The translations under genes were made by a program, and so were the position numbers. 64,000 bases of DNA. Source: an uncultured Oscillospiraceae bacterium (GTDB lineage Bacteria; Bacillota; Clostridia; Oscillospirales; Oscillospiraceae). The notes under the pieces were generated by a model. That model was not told the origin of the DNA. It saw only the letters and a list, made by a program, of their open reading frames with translations, and searched no databases. The DNA is taken from positions 67,741 through 131,740 of the forward strand of contig CAJOIU010000006.1 in NCBI GenBank assembly GCA_905234855.1, given 5' to 3'. Shown piece by piece: positions 8,976-18,061 of this stretch. Every line of letters starts with the position of its first letter. The first letter of the stretch is position 1.

Positions 8976-10001
8976 TTATGCCTCGGAGATATACGATGCC
9001 AGCAGCGGCCCCGTCGCCTCTGCAAAACACCGCACGGCGGTAAGCGCCTCCTGCAGCGAATTGCCCGCCGTGCCGACCTCCATGAGCAGACCGCCGCAGG
9101 TGAGCTGCTGGTTATATCGGTAATCGCACAGCTCGGTGGGGCGCATGAGAGCCGGCCAGCGCTCCGATACGGCGTCTTGAAGCGTCAGCGCAAGCTTGAG
9201 GTTTTCCCGCCAGTTCGGATGCTCCAAGTTCACGTCCGTTCCCATGACGAACATGATCTGCGCCGCCGTCTCTCCCTCGATCTGCGTGACCGTTTTATAT
9301 ATGGTATCGCTGTCGCCCAGCGCGTCGCGGTGCAGATCGATTACGAGGCGTATGCCGGGATATGCGGCCAGATACGCCTCGATCGCCGCGCCGCTGCGGA
9401 CATACGCCCCGGTATATTCGGGATAATCATAGAGCGTCGTATCGTGGAGAACGTTCAGACCATAGGCCGAGAGCGCCTGCGCCAGCTCCTCCCCCACCCG
9501 GACGACGCTCTGCGCCGGATCGGTGGTGCGGTATTCCTCGCTGGACTCATAGTCGTCCGCCCCGTTCGGTGTATACGCTTCGGTGGCATGGCTGTGAAGG
9601 ATGAGGATCTGGAAGCCCTCCGCCGGGAGGGACAGCCCCACCCCCTCCGCCAGCAGCGCCTGCGGATCGATATCATAATATGTATCGTTGCGGAGCATGT
9701 CCCCCGTGATGGTGGTGGATATCACGACCGGGGTCCCCGGCGTCGGTTCGGGTGTGGATTCAGGCGTCGGTTCTGGCGTCGGTTCTGGCGTCGGTTCTGG
9801 CGCAGCCGTCGGCATCGGCGTCGGCGTCGCCTCCCGCCCGGAAAGCGTCCCCGCGGACAGCGGAGCCGCCGCCGGCGCCGGGCTTTCCTCCGCGCGGATC
9901 GCGTCCGATCCCTCCGCCGTCACCGGCACGGCGCCGGACAGGAGCGCCAGCCACGCAAAGCAAAGCAGGAGCAAAATGGAGCATACCGCGTTGAGCTTCA
10001 T
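8976..10001 (-). CDS. spoIIP: Stage II sporulation protein P
   Basis: Signal/TM N-terminus, TPEP linker, ILILHSHATEAYTPNG...RLVIDLHRDALG characteristic of SpoIIP amidase. Confidence 0.9.
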   Translation of the reverse strand: MKLNAVCSILLLLCFAWLALLSGAVPVTAEGSDAIRAEESPAPAAAPLSAGTLSGREATPTPMPTAAPEPTPEPTPEPTPESTPEPTPGTPVVISTTITGDMLRNDTYYDIDPQALLAEGVGLSLPAEGFQILILHSHATEAYTPNGADDYESSEEYRTTDPAQSVVRVGEELAQALSAYGLNVLHDTTLYDYPEYTGAYVRSGAAIEAYLAAYPGIRLVIDLHRDALGDSDTIYKTVTQIEGETAAQIMFVMGTDVNLEHPNWRENLKLALTLQDAVSERWPALMRPTELCDYRYNQQLTCGGLLMEVGTAGNSLQEALTAVRCFAEATGPLLASYISEA

Positions 10002-10085
10002 GGAAAGCCCTCCTTCCCCGTCAAGACAACATCTATAAGCAATATATGCGAGTCCCGGGGCGGTTATACCGGCATCTTTCGGAAA

Positions 10086-10373
10086 TTACGAGGAAATAAT
10101 TTCCAATTTTTTAGCTCCGAGTTTACATAATTTGAAGGAAAAATTGAATTTTAGTCTACATAATTTTTGGTTATGGTAAAGTCGAACTTTTTCGAAAATT
10201 GTCTTTTTTTGTAAATCTTTCATCTCGTTGGGAGTTTCTTCCAATTTCAAAACACAAGATATAGATTCAAATTCGGTGTATTTGCGCAATTTTTGCACTA
10301 TTAGTTGTGCATTTGGCACAATTTCCAGTTTGAAAAGCCGTCTTTTAGACACAATGCCGATTGTTTTCGTCAT
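10086..10373 (-). other. AT-rich island with an unassigned basic ORF (about 95 aa)
   Basis: Base composition is clearly lower in GC than both flanks; ORF MTKTIGIVSKRRLFKLEIVPNAQ...KLGAKKLEIISS; weak RBS, so coding status is uncertain. Confidence 0.35.
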
Positions 10374-10469
10374 TTTTGCTTCGGTATAATGAGGGCAGCA
10401 GAAAAATGAATCGCGAAAAGATTCATCCTGCAAAAAATGCAGTCATTTGTCGAAGGAGGGACAGTCGGT

Positions 10470-11393
10470 ATGAAGAATCGAGCACTTGAAAAGATCGCTG
10501 CGGTCGCATGCGCGCTCTGTCTTGCCGTCGGCGTCATGAGCAGCGTGGTGTTCGCCCGGGATGTGGAGCATACCGATACCGCTCCCGCGGAGGAGGACAC
10601 CTTTGTGATCGTAAACGACGGGCCGGAGGAAACCCCCGAGCCCCCCGCGGAGACCGCGGACAACCGTACCTCGATCCCGTGGTATCTGGGAAATGCATCC
10701 TATGGCGTATGCCCTCTCGTGAACGAGGTGGTCTATATCGACCCGGAGGCCTTCTGCGAGGCCATGGGTCTCGACCCGGAGGCCTCCCTGTCGGAAGACG
10801 GGTACAGCTATTGGCTCGAGGCTGAGGGGCTGTCGATCACCGCCTATGCGGACGATATATATTTTGTCTGCAACGGCCGGTATCTGTATACCCTGTACGG
10901 CCTGCAGGCGATCGACGGCCGCGCCTATCTCCCGCTGAAGGCCATGGCCAAATGTCTCGGCGTTTCCTATACGCTGGATAACGCGGCATGGCGCGTGACC
11001 GTGGAGGACGCCCCCGCGAGGCCGCTGCGCTCCGGCAGCGACTTCTATGACGAGACCGACCTTTACTGGCTCAGCCGCGTGATCTATGCCGAGGCAGGCA
11101 ATCAGACGCTGTACGGACAGCTCGCCGTGGGCAACGTGGTCCTCAACCGCGTGGCGGACGACAGCTTCGCGCAGGACACGATCTATGACGTGATCTTTGC
11201 CAAGAACCAGTTCGAGGTCGTCACGAACGGCATGATCTATATGACGCCCGGGGATTCGGCGGTGATCGCCGCCAAGCTCGCCTTGGAGGGCTATGACGTG
11301 GTGGAAGGCGCGACGTATTTCGCCACCTACAACTTCCGGGGCTATGAATGCGTCATGTGGATCGGGGATCATTGCTTTATGGTTCCGGGTTGA
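10470..11393 (+). CDS. Cell wall hydrolase, SleB-like hydrolase_2 domain with N-terminal stalk-like domain
   Basis: Signal peptide; YWLSRVIYAEAGNQTLYGQLAVGNVVLNRVADDSF...IYDVIFAKNQFEVV; GAAGGAGGG RBS. Confidence 0.85.
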   Translation: MKNRALEKIAAVACALCLAVGVMSSVVFARDVEHTDTAPAEEDTFVIVNDGPEETPEPPAETADNRTSIPWYLGNASYGVCPLVNEVVYIDPEAFCEAMGLDPEASLSEDGYSYWLEAEGLSITAYADDIYFVCNGRYLYTLYGLQAIDGRAYLPLKAMAKCLGVSYTLDNAAWRVTVEDAPARPLRSGSDFYDETDLYWLSRVIYAEAGNQTLYGQLAVGNVVLNRVADDSFAQDTIYDVIFAKNQFEVVTNGMIYMTPGDSAVIAAKLALEGYDVVEGATYFATYNFRGYECVMWIGDHCFMVPG

Positions 11394-11486
11394 ACCGTCT
11401 TCCAAAGTATGCTACAATGACGCTGCGGTAAAAAATCACACAGGGTATGCCGTCCGGCATACCCTGTTTTCTATGAAGGAGCGGTT

Positions 11487-12188
11487 ATGGAAGATATCCT
11501 GCGCAGCGGATTGGCGGAGCTTGGCATCGACGTCCCGCCGGGAGCAGCGGAGACCCTTTGCGCCTACGGGCAGCGTCTGCTGGAGGCAAACGCCGTGACG
11601 AACCTCACCGCCATCCGGGACAAGAATGGCGTGGCGCGTCTGCATTTTCTCGACTGCGCTGCGCTTCTGAAGCTGGCGGATTTCGCCGGGCGTCGGGTGA
11701 TCGACATAGGCTCCGGCGCTGGCTTTCCCGGAGTCGTGCTGCAGGTACTGCAGCCGGATATCAGGCTGACGACGGTGGACAGCGTCCGCAAGAAGACGGA
11801 TTTCGTGCGTGAGACCTGCGCGTCTCTTGATATCGAGGCGGAGATCCTTTGGGGGCGGGTCGAGGAGTTGCCGCGGCTGCGTGAGCGCTTCGATATCGCC
11901 GTGAGCCGGGCGGTGGCGGAGCTGGACGTGCTGGCGGAGCTCTGCCTGCCGCAGGTGAAGCCCGGCGGGCTGTTTTTCGCCATGAAGGGGCCGGACTGCG
12001 CGGAGGAGGTCGGCGCCGCGGAATTTGCCATAAAAGCGCTGGGTGGCCGCATACGCGGGATCGAGCGCTATGCCATCCCCGGCACAGACGTGACCCATGC
12101 CGCCGTCGTCATCGAAAAGCAGAAGCCCACGCCGCCCCAGTACCCCCGGCGCTTCGCTCAGATCAAGAAAAAGCCCCTGCGGGGCTGA
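11487..12188 (+). CDS. rsmG: 16S rRNA (guanine(527)-N(7))-methyltransferase RsmG
   Basis: ANAVTNLTAIRD, HFLDCAALLK, VIDIGSGAGFPGVVLQ, AVSRAVAELDVLAELCLP. Confidence 0.95.
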   Translation: MEDILRSGLAELGIDVPPGAAETLCAYGQRLLEANAVTNLTAIRDKNGVARLHFLDCAALLKLADFAGRRVIDIGSGAGFPGVVLQVLQPDIRLTTVDSVRKKTDFVRETCASLDIEAEILWGRVEELPRLRERFDIAVSRAVAELDVLAELCLPQVKPGGLFFAMKGPDCAEEVGAAEFAIKALGGRIRGIERYAIPGTDVTHAAVVIEKQKPTPPQYPRRFAQIKKKPLRG

Positions 12189-12204
12189 CGCATACAGCAA
12201 TGGG

Positions 12205-12232
12205 CGCTCCGATCCTTGGCAGGATCGGAGCG
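12205..12232. terminator. Hairpin between convergent rsmG and mnmE
   Basis: CGCTCCGATCCT-TGGC-AGGATCGGAGCG, 12-bp stem; T-run weak. Confidence 0.55.
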
Positions 12233-12251
12233 ATCACGTTATCTTTCCCTA

Positions 12252-13628
12252 TTATTTTCCCACGCAGAAGCGGGCGAAGATCCCGTTTGTGATATCCTCC
12301 CGCACGACGCGACCGGACAGCTCACCCAGCGCGTTCAGCGCGCCCTCGATCTCCGTCAGCACGGCATCCGGCGTGATGCCGGCATCTATGGCGTCCATGG
12401 CCGCCCTGACATATTCCAGCGCACGGGACACGGCCTCGGCCTGCCGGGGATTCGTCAGAAGCTCCCCCGCGGGGATCGCCTCGTCCGGGGGGAACAGCGC
12501 GGCCGCGGCGGCCTCCAGCGCGTCGATCCCCGCGCCGGTCAAGGCGCAGACCGGGATCACGTCCGGACGCGTCCATGCTGCGGGAAGGTCGGCCTTGCTC
12601 CGCACGAGGATCGCCTTCGGCGCATTCTCTGCGGCCTCCAAGACGGCATGATCCTCCGCCGTGAGCGGCTCAGAGCCGTCCAAAACGGCCAACACCAGCT
12701 CCGCGTCCTGTGCCGCGGCGCGGGCGCGCTCCACCCCGATACGCTCCACGGGATCCTCCGTCGCCCGCATACCCGCGGTATCCGCCAGACGCAGCAGAAC
12801 ACCCCCCATGACGGCCTTTTCCTCCACCGTATCCCGCGTCGTGCCGGGGATATCCGTGACAATGGCGCGGTCATAGCCCACGATGGCATTCAGCAGCGAG
12901 GATTTTCCCACATTGGGTCGGCCGAGGATCGCGCAGCGGACGCCGTTTTTCAAAACGCTGCCCCGCCGGAAGGTGGCAAACAGCCGGGAAAGCTCCTCCG
13001 CAGCCTCGGCCATGACCGCCCGGTAGCCGGACAGGGCAAAGGGCTCGATATCCTCGTCGGGATAATCGAGCACGGCATGGAAATGGGAGCATATCCCGCT
13101 CAGACGGTCATAAATACCGTCCGTGCGGCGGGTGACGGCGCCGCCAAGCTGAGCGGCGGCATTTCGGGCGGCCTGCGCGGTCTGCGCGTCGATGAGATCG
13201 ACCACCGCCTCCGCCTGCGTGAGATCCATCCGTCCGTTCAAAAACGCGCGGCGGGTAAACTCTCCGGCCTTCGCCTGCCGCGCTCCGGCGGCAAACAGCG
13301 CCTTCAGCGCCTCCCGCAGCACCGTGGGGGAGCCGTGGCATTGCAGCTCGGCGGTATCCTCCCCGGTATAGCTGTTCGGTGCGCGGGAAACGGTGGCAAG
13401 GCATTCGTCCAGCAGGCCGCCGTCCGCGCCAAAAAGGCGCCCCAGCACCAGCCGACGATCCGGCCGCTCGGACATGGGCGCGCCCGCCCGCGGGGTGAAA
13501 ACCCGATCGATCACGGCCAGCGTATCCGACCCGCTGACACGCACGATGCCGATGGCGGAAAGAACAGCGCCGGTGGCGATGGCGGCGATGGTATCGGAGC
13601 AGGAAACCGGGGCAGGGGAATCTGTCAT
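12252..13628 (-). CDS. mnmE: tRNA uridine-5-carboxymethylaminomethyl(34) synthesis GTPase MnmE
   Basis: DTIAAIATG...AIGIVRVSGSDT, GRPNVGKSSLLNAIVG, DIPGTTRDTVEE, C-terminal GIFARFCVGK. Confidence 0.97.
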   Translation of the reverse strand: MTDSPAPVSCSDTIAAIATGAVLSAIGIVRVSGSDTLAVIDRVFTPRAGAPMSERPDRRLVLGRLFGADGGLLDECLATVSRAPNSYTGEDTAELQCHGSPTVLREALKALFAAGARQAKAGEFTRRAFLNGRMDLTQAEAVVDLIDAQTAQAARNAAAQLGGAVTRRTDGIYDRLSGICSHFHAVLDYPDEDIEPFALSGYRAVMAEAAEELSRLFATFRRGSVLKNGVRCAILGRPNVGKSSLLNAIVGYDRAIVTDIPGTTRDTVEEKAVMGGVLLRLADTAGMRATEDPVERIGVERARAAAQDAELVLAVLDGSEPLTAEDHAVLEAAENAPKAILVRSKADLPAAWTRPDVIPVCALTGAGIDALEAAAAALFPPDEAIPAGELLTNPRQAEAVSRALEYVRAAMDAIDAGITPDAVLTEIEGALNALGELSGRVVREDITNGIFARFCVGK

Positions 13629-14269
13629 TTCCGATTATCGTCCTGCTCGGCCAAATGGTAGGTCAGCACCAGCAGACTGTCGGCAAAATGGATATTCTCC
13701 ACCAGCGTTTCTGTATCGCCTACATCCAGCTCCACATTGGTGAAGTTCCAGATGGCACGGATGCCCGCGCCCACCAGCACGTCGGTCAGCTCCTGCGCCA
13801 CATCCCGGGGGACGGTGAGGATGGCGATATCGACCTTATGCTCCTTGACGAAATCCCCCAGCGTCGCAATATCGTAAATGGGGTTTCCGGCGATGGTGGT
13901 GCCGATCTTTTCCGGCCGGACGTCGAACGCGCCGAGGAAGGTATAGCCGTCGATGATGAAGTTGAAATTCTCCACGAGCGCGGTGCCCAGATGGCCGGGA
14001 CCGACAAGGATCGCGGAATAATCCCGGTAGGTGCCGAGGATCTGGCCGATCTCCTTGCGCAGAGAATCGATGTTGTAGCCATAGCCCTGCTGCCCGAATT
14101 CGCCAAAGCAGGAGAAATCCTGCCGGATCTGCGAGGGTGTCAGCCCCATCTGACGGCCAAGCTCCCCGGAGGAGATGCGCTCCTCCCCCTTGGCTGCAAG
14201 ATCATCCAGCTTGCGAAGATACCGGGGCAGGCGGCGGATCACGTTATTTGAAATATTGGTACGCTTCAT
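13625..14269 (-). CDS. rex: Redox-sensing transcriptional repressor Rex
   Basis: NVIRRLPRYLRKLDDL...LTPSQIRQDFSCFGEFGQQGYGYN...LVGPGHLGTAL. Confidence 0.96.
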   Translation of the reverse strand: MKRTNISNNVIRRLPRYLRKLDDLAAKGEERISSGELGRQMGLTPSQIRQDFSCFGEFGQQGYGYNIDSLRKEIGQILGTYRDYSAILVGPGHLGTALVENFNFIIDGYTFLGAFDVRPEKIGTTIAGNPIYDIATLGDFVKEHKVDIAILTVPRDVAQELTDVLVGAGIRAIWNFTNVELDVGDTETLVENIHFADSLLVLTYHLAEQDDNRK

Positions 14270-14469
14270 ACTACGACCTCCCACATAAAATCTACCATGT
14301 TAAATTTACCACATTCGATCCGAATTTGCAATCATATATTGCAGATTTCCGCACTTTCCACCGGCAGATCGGGACGTATGCCGCCGCTTTGGGCGCAAAT
14401 GCGGCTTGACAAATCCGCGCATTTATTATTAACTGAGATAGGTATTCGAGAGCAAAGGGGAGAAAAGCT

Positions 14470-15078
14470 ATGTTTATCACCTGTTTGGATCTGGAGGGCG
14501 TCCTCGTCCCGGAGATATGGATCGCTTTCGCGGAGGCCAGCGGTATCCCCGAGCTGCGCCGCACCACACGTGACGAGCCGGATTACGATAAGCTCATGCG
14601 CTGGCGGCTCGGCATTCTGCGGGAGCACGGCCTAGGGCTTAAGGAAATACAGGCCACCATCGCAAAGATCGATCCCATGCCCGGCGCGAAGGAGTTTATG
14701 GACGAGCTGCGCTCCTTCACGCAGGCCGTTATCCTCAGCGACACGTTCACCCAGTTTGCCCAGCCGCTGATGGAAAAGCTCGGCCGCCCCGCGATCTTTT
14801 GCAATGAGCTGACCGTCGCCCCCGACGGGGAGATCACCGGCTATAGGCTGCGGTGCGAGCAGACGAAGCTCACCACCGTGCGGGCGCTGCAGTCCTGCGG
14901 GTTCGAGACCATCGCCGCCGGCGACAGCTTCAATGACCTCGCCATGATCCGCGCCAGCCGCGGCGGGTTCCTGTTCCGCGCGCCGGAGAGCATCCGGGCA
15001 GACAATCCCAATATCCCCGCCTGCGAGACCTACGACGAGCTGATGGCGCATATCAAGCGCACGATGGGTCTTGGCTGA
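14470..15078 (+). CDS. thrH: ThrH-like phosphoserine phosphatase/homoserine phosphotransferase
   Basis: MFITCLDLEGVLVPEIWIAFAE...VILSDTFTQFAQPLMEKLGRP...AAGDSFNDLAMI. Confidence 0.85.
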   Translation: MFITCLDLEGVLVPEIWIAFAEASGIPELRRTTRDEPDYDKLMRWRLGILREHGLGLKEIQATIAKIDPMPGAKEFMDELRSFTQAVILSDTFTQFAQPLMEKLGRPAIFCNELTVAPDGEITGYRLRCEQTKLTTVRALQSCGFETIAAGDSFNDLAMIRASRGGFLFRAPESIRADNPNIPACETYDELMAHIKRTMGLG

Positions 15079-15088
15079 ACCGAATAAA

Positions 15089-15118
15089 ACGCCGCCGGGG
15101 CATGCCCGGCGGTGTTTC
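15089..15118 (+). terminator. Terminator after thrH
   Basis: ACGCCGCCGGG...CCCGGCGGTGT + TTT. Confidence 0.7.
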
Positions 15119-15260
15119 CGTCTTCGAGATACCTGCCATCGGCCGCTGACTCCTCCCGATCCGGGAAATCTGCGCCATTGCAGGGTTTTTTGATTGACAA
15201 ATGCGCCGCGGGAGGACTAAACTACTGATGATATCTTAAACGGTATTTCGGAGGCGCATC

Positions 15261-15683
15261 ATGCTCTACGATCAGATAAAGAAGCTTTATGAACACTTCC
15301 GCCTGCAGCACTATCGGGCGCTTTTCGGCCGTATCCGAGAAAAAGACGGCTCCCTGAGCGCAACGGAGGCCTATTCCGCCGACGTGATCTATCTGATGGG
15401 CGATCCCACGGTCAGCGCCTTTGCGGAGGTGCTGGGCATCTCTCAACCCAACGCAACGTACAAGATCAACAACCTCGCCGCCAAGGGCTATGTCAGCCGC
15501 TCAGTGTCCGACGAGGATCGGCGGGAATGCCGAGTTTCGGTGGGCGATCGGTTCTTCAATTACTACAACACCGACTATCCCTTCATCTCCGAGGGCGTGA
15601 AAAAGCTCTCCCAGCTCTATTCCCCCGAGCAGCTCGCCCAGTTCGAGCATATGCTGCAGGATCTCACCAAGGCGCTGGAGTGA
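15261..15683 (+). CDS. MarR family transcriptional regulator
   Basis: VISQPNATYKINNLAAKGYVSRSVSDEDRRECRVSVG winged-helix pattern. Confidence 0.85.
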   Translation: MLYDQIKKLYEHFRLQHYRALFGRIREKDGSLSATEAYSADVIYLMGDPTVSAFAEVLGISQPNATYKINNLAAKGYVSRSVSDEDRRECRVSVGDRFFNYYNTDYPFISEGVKKLSQLYSPEQLAQFEHMLQDLTKALE

Positions 15684-15813
15684 CGCTTCCGAAAATATAC
15701 ATATTGTAAGCCGCGGGAAACGGTGATATAATAATTTAGATATAAATTTAGATATATATGCAAAGCAAGCCGACGCGACCGGCGGCGCAGGGAAAGGACG
15801 GCAGGGATTCCAT

Positions 15814-16590
15814 ATGGCGGAAAAGCGGCTTTCTCATGCGTATATGCTGGTCGGGCCGGAGGGCGCGGCGCGGGACGACGCCGTGCAGCGGCTTACCGCG
15901 TCGCTTTTGTGCTCCCAGCCGGACGCCCCCTGCGGGCGCTGCCGGGATTGCCGCAAGGTCTTCGCGGGCATCCACCCCGACGTGATCTCTATCGAGCGGC
16001 AGCCGGGGGAGAAGGGACAGGCCCGCCGGGAGATCCTCGTGGATCAGATCCGCCAAGCCACCGCGGACGCCGTTGTGGCGCCCAACGAGGCCGAGCGGAA
16101 GGTATACGTCATCCGAGAGGCGGATCGGCTCAACACCGCCGCCCAGAACGCGCTTCTGAAGGCACTGGAGGAGCCGCCCGGTCATGCGTGCTTTCTCCTG
16201 TGCACCGCAGCGGCGGATGCGCTGCTGCCAACGGTGCGCTCCCGCTGCGTCCGGGTGGACGATACGGAGCGGGCGCTTGCCCTGCCCCCCTTGAGCGAGT
16301 CGGCGCAGGCCTATATCGACCTCGCGGCCGCCGGGGATATCGCCGATATGGCGATGTTCTGCTTTCTGCGCGCCAAGCTCTCCCGGGAGGAGGCCGACGC
16401 GCTGCTTGACGAGATCGGCGGCGGGCTTTGCGATATCCTATGCGCCCGGCGGGCAAACCCGGGTCTGAAAACCGAACAGATATTCCGGCTCACCGCCCTG
16501 CTGGAGCAGTCGCGGGATGAGCTGCGGCGCAACGCCTCGGCCAAGCAGGTATTCGGTCTGCTGGCCGCCGCCTATGACGCCGCGATATGA
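15814..16590 (+). CDS. holB: DNA polymerase III subunit delta'
   Basis: LSHAYMLVGPEGAARDDAV, CGRCRDCRKV, KVYVIREADRLNTAAQNALLKALEEPPGHACFLLCT...LLPTVRSRC. Confidence 0.93.
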   Translation: MAEKRLSHAYMLVGPEGAARDDAVQRLTASLLCSQPDAPCGRCRDCRKVFAGIHPDVISIERQPGEKGQARREILVDQIRQATADAVVAPNEAERKVYVIREADRLNTAAQNALLKALEEPPGHACFLLCTAAADALLPTVRSRCVRVDDTERALALPPLSESAQAYIDLAAAGDIADMAMFCFLRAKLSREEADALLDEIGGGLCDILCARRANPGLKTEQIFRLTALLEQSRDELRRNASAKQVFGLLAAAYDAAI

Positions 16591-16598
16591 GGTAAACC

Positions 16599-17963
16599 AT
16601 GACGGAAGAAAACAACACAATCGAAGTCGTAAGCATCAAATTCAGAAACCGCGGGAAAATGTATTTTTTCGACCCGGCAGGTCTTTCGCTGCGGGAGGGC
16701 GACAAGGTCGTCGTTGAGACCGCCAAGGGGCTGGAGCTCGGCAGCGTCATCCAGAAAAATCACACCATCCCCGCCGAACGCGCCGTGCAGCCCCTTCGGC
16801 CCGTCGTCCGCACCGCGACGGAGGACGATCTCCGCATCGAGGAGCTCTGCCGCCGCCGGGAGCGGGAGGCCTATGTCATCGGCAAGCAGAAGATCGCCGC
16901 CCACTGTCTCGATATGAAGCTGGTGGATGTGGAATGCAGCTTTGAGGGAAACAAGATCCTCTTCTTCTTTTCCAGTGACGGCCGCGTAGACTTCCGGGAG
17001 CTTGTGAAGGATCTGGCCGGCGTGTTCCGCACCCGCATCGAGCTGCGGCAGATCGGCGTGCGGGACGAAGCGCGTATGCTCGGCGGCCTCGGCATCTGCG
17101 GACGCCCCTTCTGCTGCGGTACCTTCATGGAGGACTTCGCCCCCGTATCCACCAAGATGGCGAAGACCCAGTCCATGAGCCTCAACCCCGCCAAGATCTC
17201 CGGCTGCTGCGGGCGGCTGATGTGCTGCCTGCGCTATGAGCAGGCCGCCTATGAGGAGCTTGTCAAAAACGTCCCGAAAAACGGCGCCTTCGTCGAGACG
17301 CCGGATGGCTACGGCAACGTAACGCAGGTAAACGTCCTGCGCCAGAATGTCAAGGTGAAGCTGGACGGCCCCGGGGACGACTCCTTCCGCACCTACGACG
17401 CGGAGGATGTAGCCGCCGTGCCGGGCGGCCGCCCGCGGGACGGCAGCCAGCCGCCCCATGTGCTGGTGCTGAAGCCGAAAAAGCCCAAGGAACCCGAAGA
17501 GCCGGAGGATACCGGCTGGGAGATGCCCGAGCGGCTCATTATGACCGCCGCGGAGCGGGAGCAGGCAATGACCGTTCGGCAGGAGGTGAGCCGACATATC
17601 GGCTCGCGCAGCCGCAATCGGAAGGAAGCCCGTCCCGCCGAAGCCCGGGATCAGGCCGGAAAGCAGCAGCGCAGCGGCAAGAACCGCCCCCAGAAGCAGA
17701 GCGGCGCCCCAAAGCCGGAGCAGACCGCCGAAAAGCACGCCGAGCGCCCGGCCGCCCAGAGCCAGAAGCATCACGGCCATAACCGCTCCGGCGGCAAACA
17801 GAAAACCAAGCCGCAGGACAAGGCTCCCGCGGCGTCCGCCCCGGAGCAGCCGCAGGAAAGCGGCGCCCCAAAGCCCAAAAAGAACCGCAGCCGCTATTAC
17901 AACCGCCGCAAGCCCAAATCCGGCGGCGAGGGCGGCGCACCGAAGCAGGGAGAAGGAGCATGA
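16599..17963 (+). CDS. ricT: PSP1/RicT (YaaT) family protein with basic low-complexity C-terminus
   Basis: RGKMYFFDPAGLSLREGDKVVVETAKGLELG...GGLGICGRPFCCGTFMEDFAPVSTKMAKTQSMSLNPAKISGCCGRLMCCLRYE. Confidence 0.93.
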   Translation: MTEENNTIEVVSIKFRNRGKMYFFDPAGLSLREGDKVVVETAKGLELGSVIQKNHTIPAERAVQPLRPVVRTATEDDLRIEELCRRREREAYVIGKQKIAAHCLDMKLVDVECSFEGNKILFFFSSDGRVDFRELVKDLAGVFRTRIELRQIGVRDEARMLGGLGICGRPFCCGTFMEDFAPVSTKMAKTQSMSLNPAKISGCCGRLMCCLRYEQAAYEELVKNVPKNGAFVETPDGYGNVTQVNVLRQNVKVKLDGPGDDSFRTYDAEDVAAVPGGRPRDGSQPPHVLVLKPKKPKEPEEPEDTGWEMPERLIMTAAEREQAMTVRQEVSRHIGSRSRNRKEARPAEARDQAGKQQRSGKNRPQKQSGAPKPEQTAEKHAERPAAQSQKHHGHNRSGGKQKTKPQDKAPAASAPEQPQESGAPKPKKNRSRYYNRRKPKSGGEGGAPKQGEGA

Positions 17964-18061
17964 GAAACCGGAAGTTCCAGCGCGCGGTCGCAGCCGTTCT
18001 GGTGGCCGCCGCCGTTTTGCAGATGCTTTCCGTCGCTTTCGTGAAGCCCGGGAAGAAATGA
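17960..18061 (+). CDS. 33-aa single-TM microprotein
   Basis: MRNRKFQRAVAAVLVAAAVLQMLSVAFVKPGKK; ATGA overlaps at both ends; AGAAGGAG RBS inside the ricT end. Confidence 0.6.
   Translation: MRNRKFQRAVAAVLVAAAVLQMLSVAFVKPGKK

Noticed and set aside
10086-10433. Confident protein-coding call for the AT-rich minus-strand ORF
   Set aside because: Weak RBS, no recognisable family and overlap with a likely promoter region; retained only as an uncertain feature.
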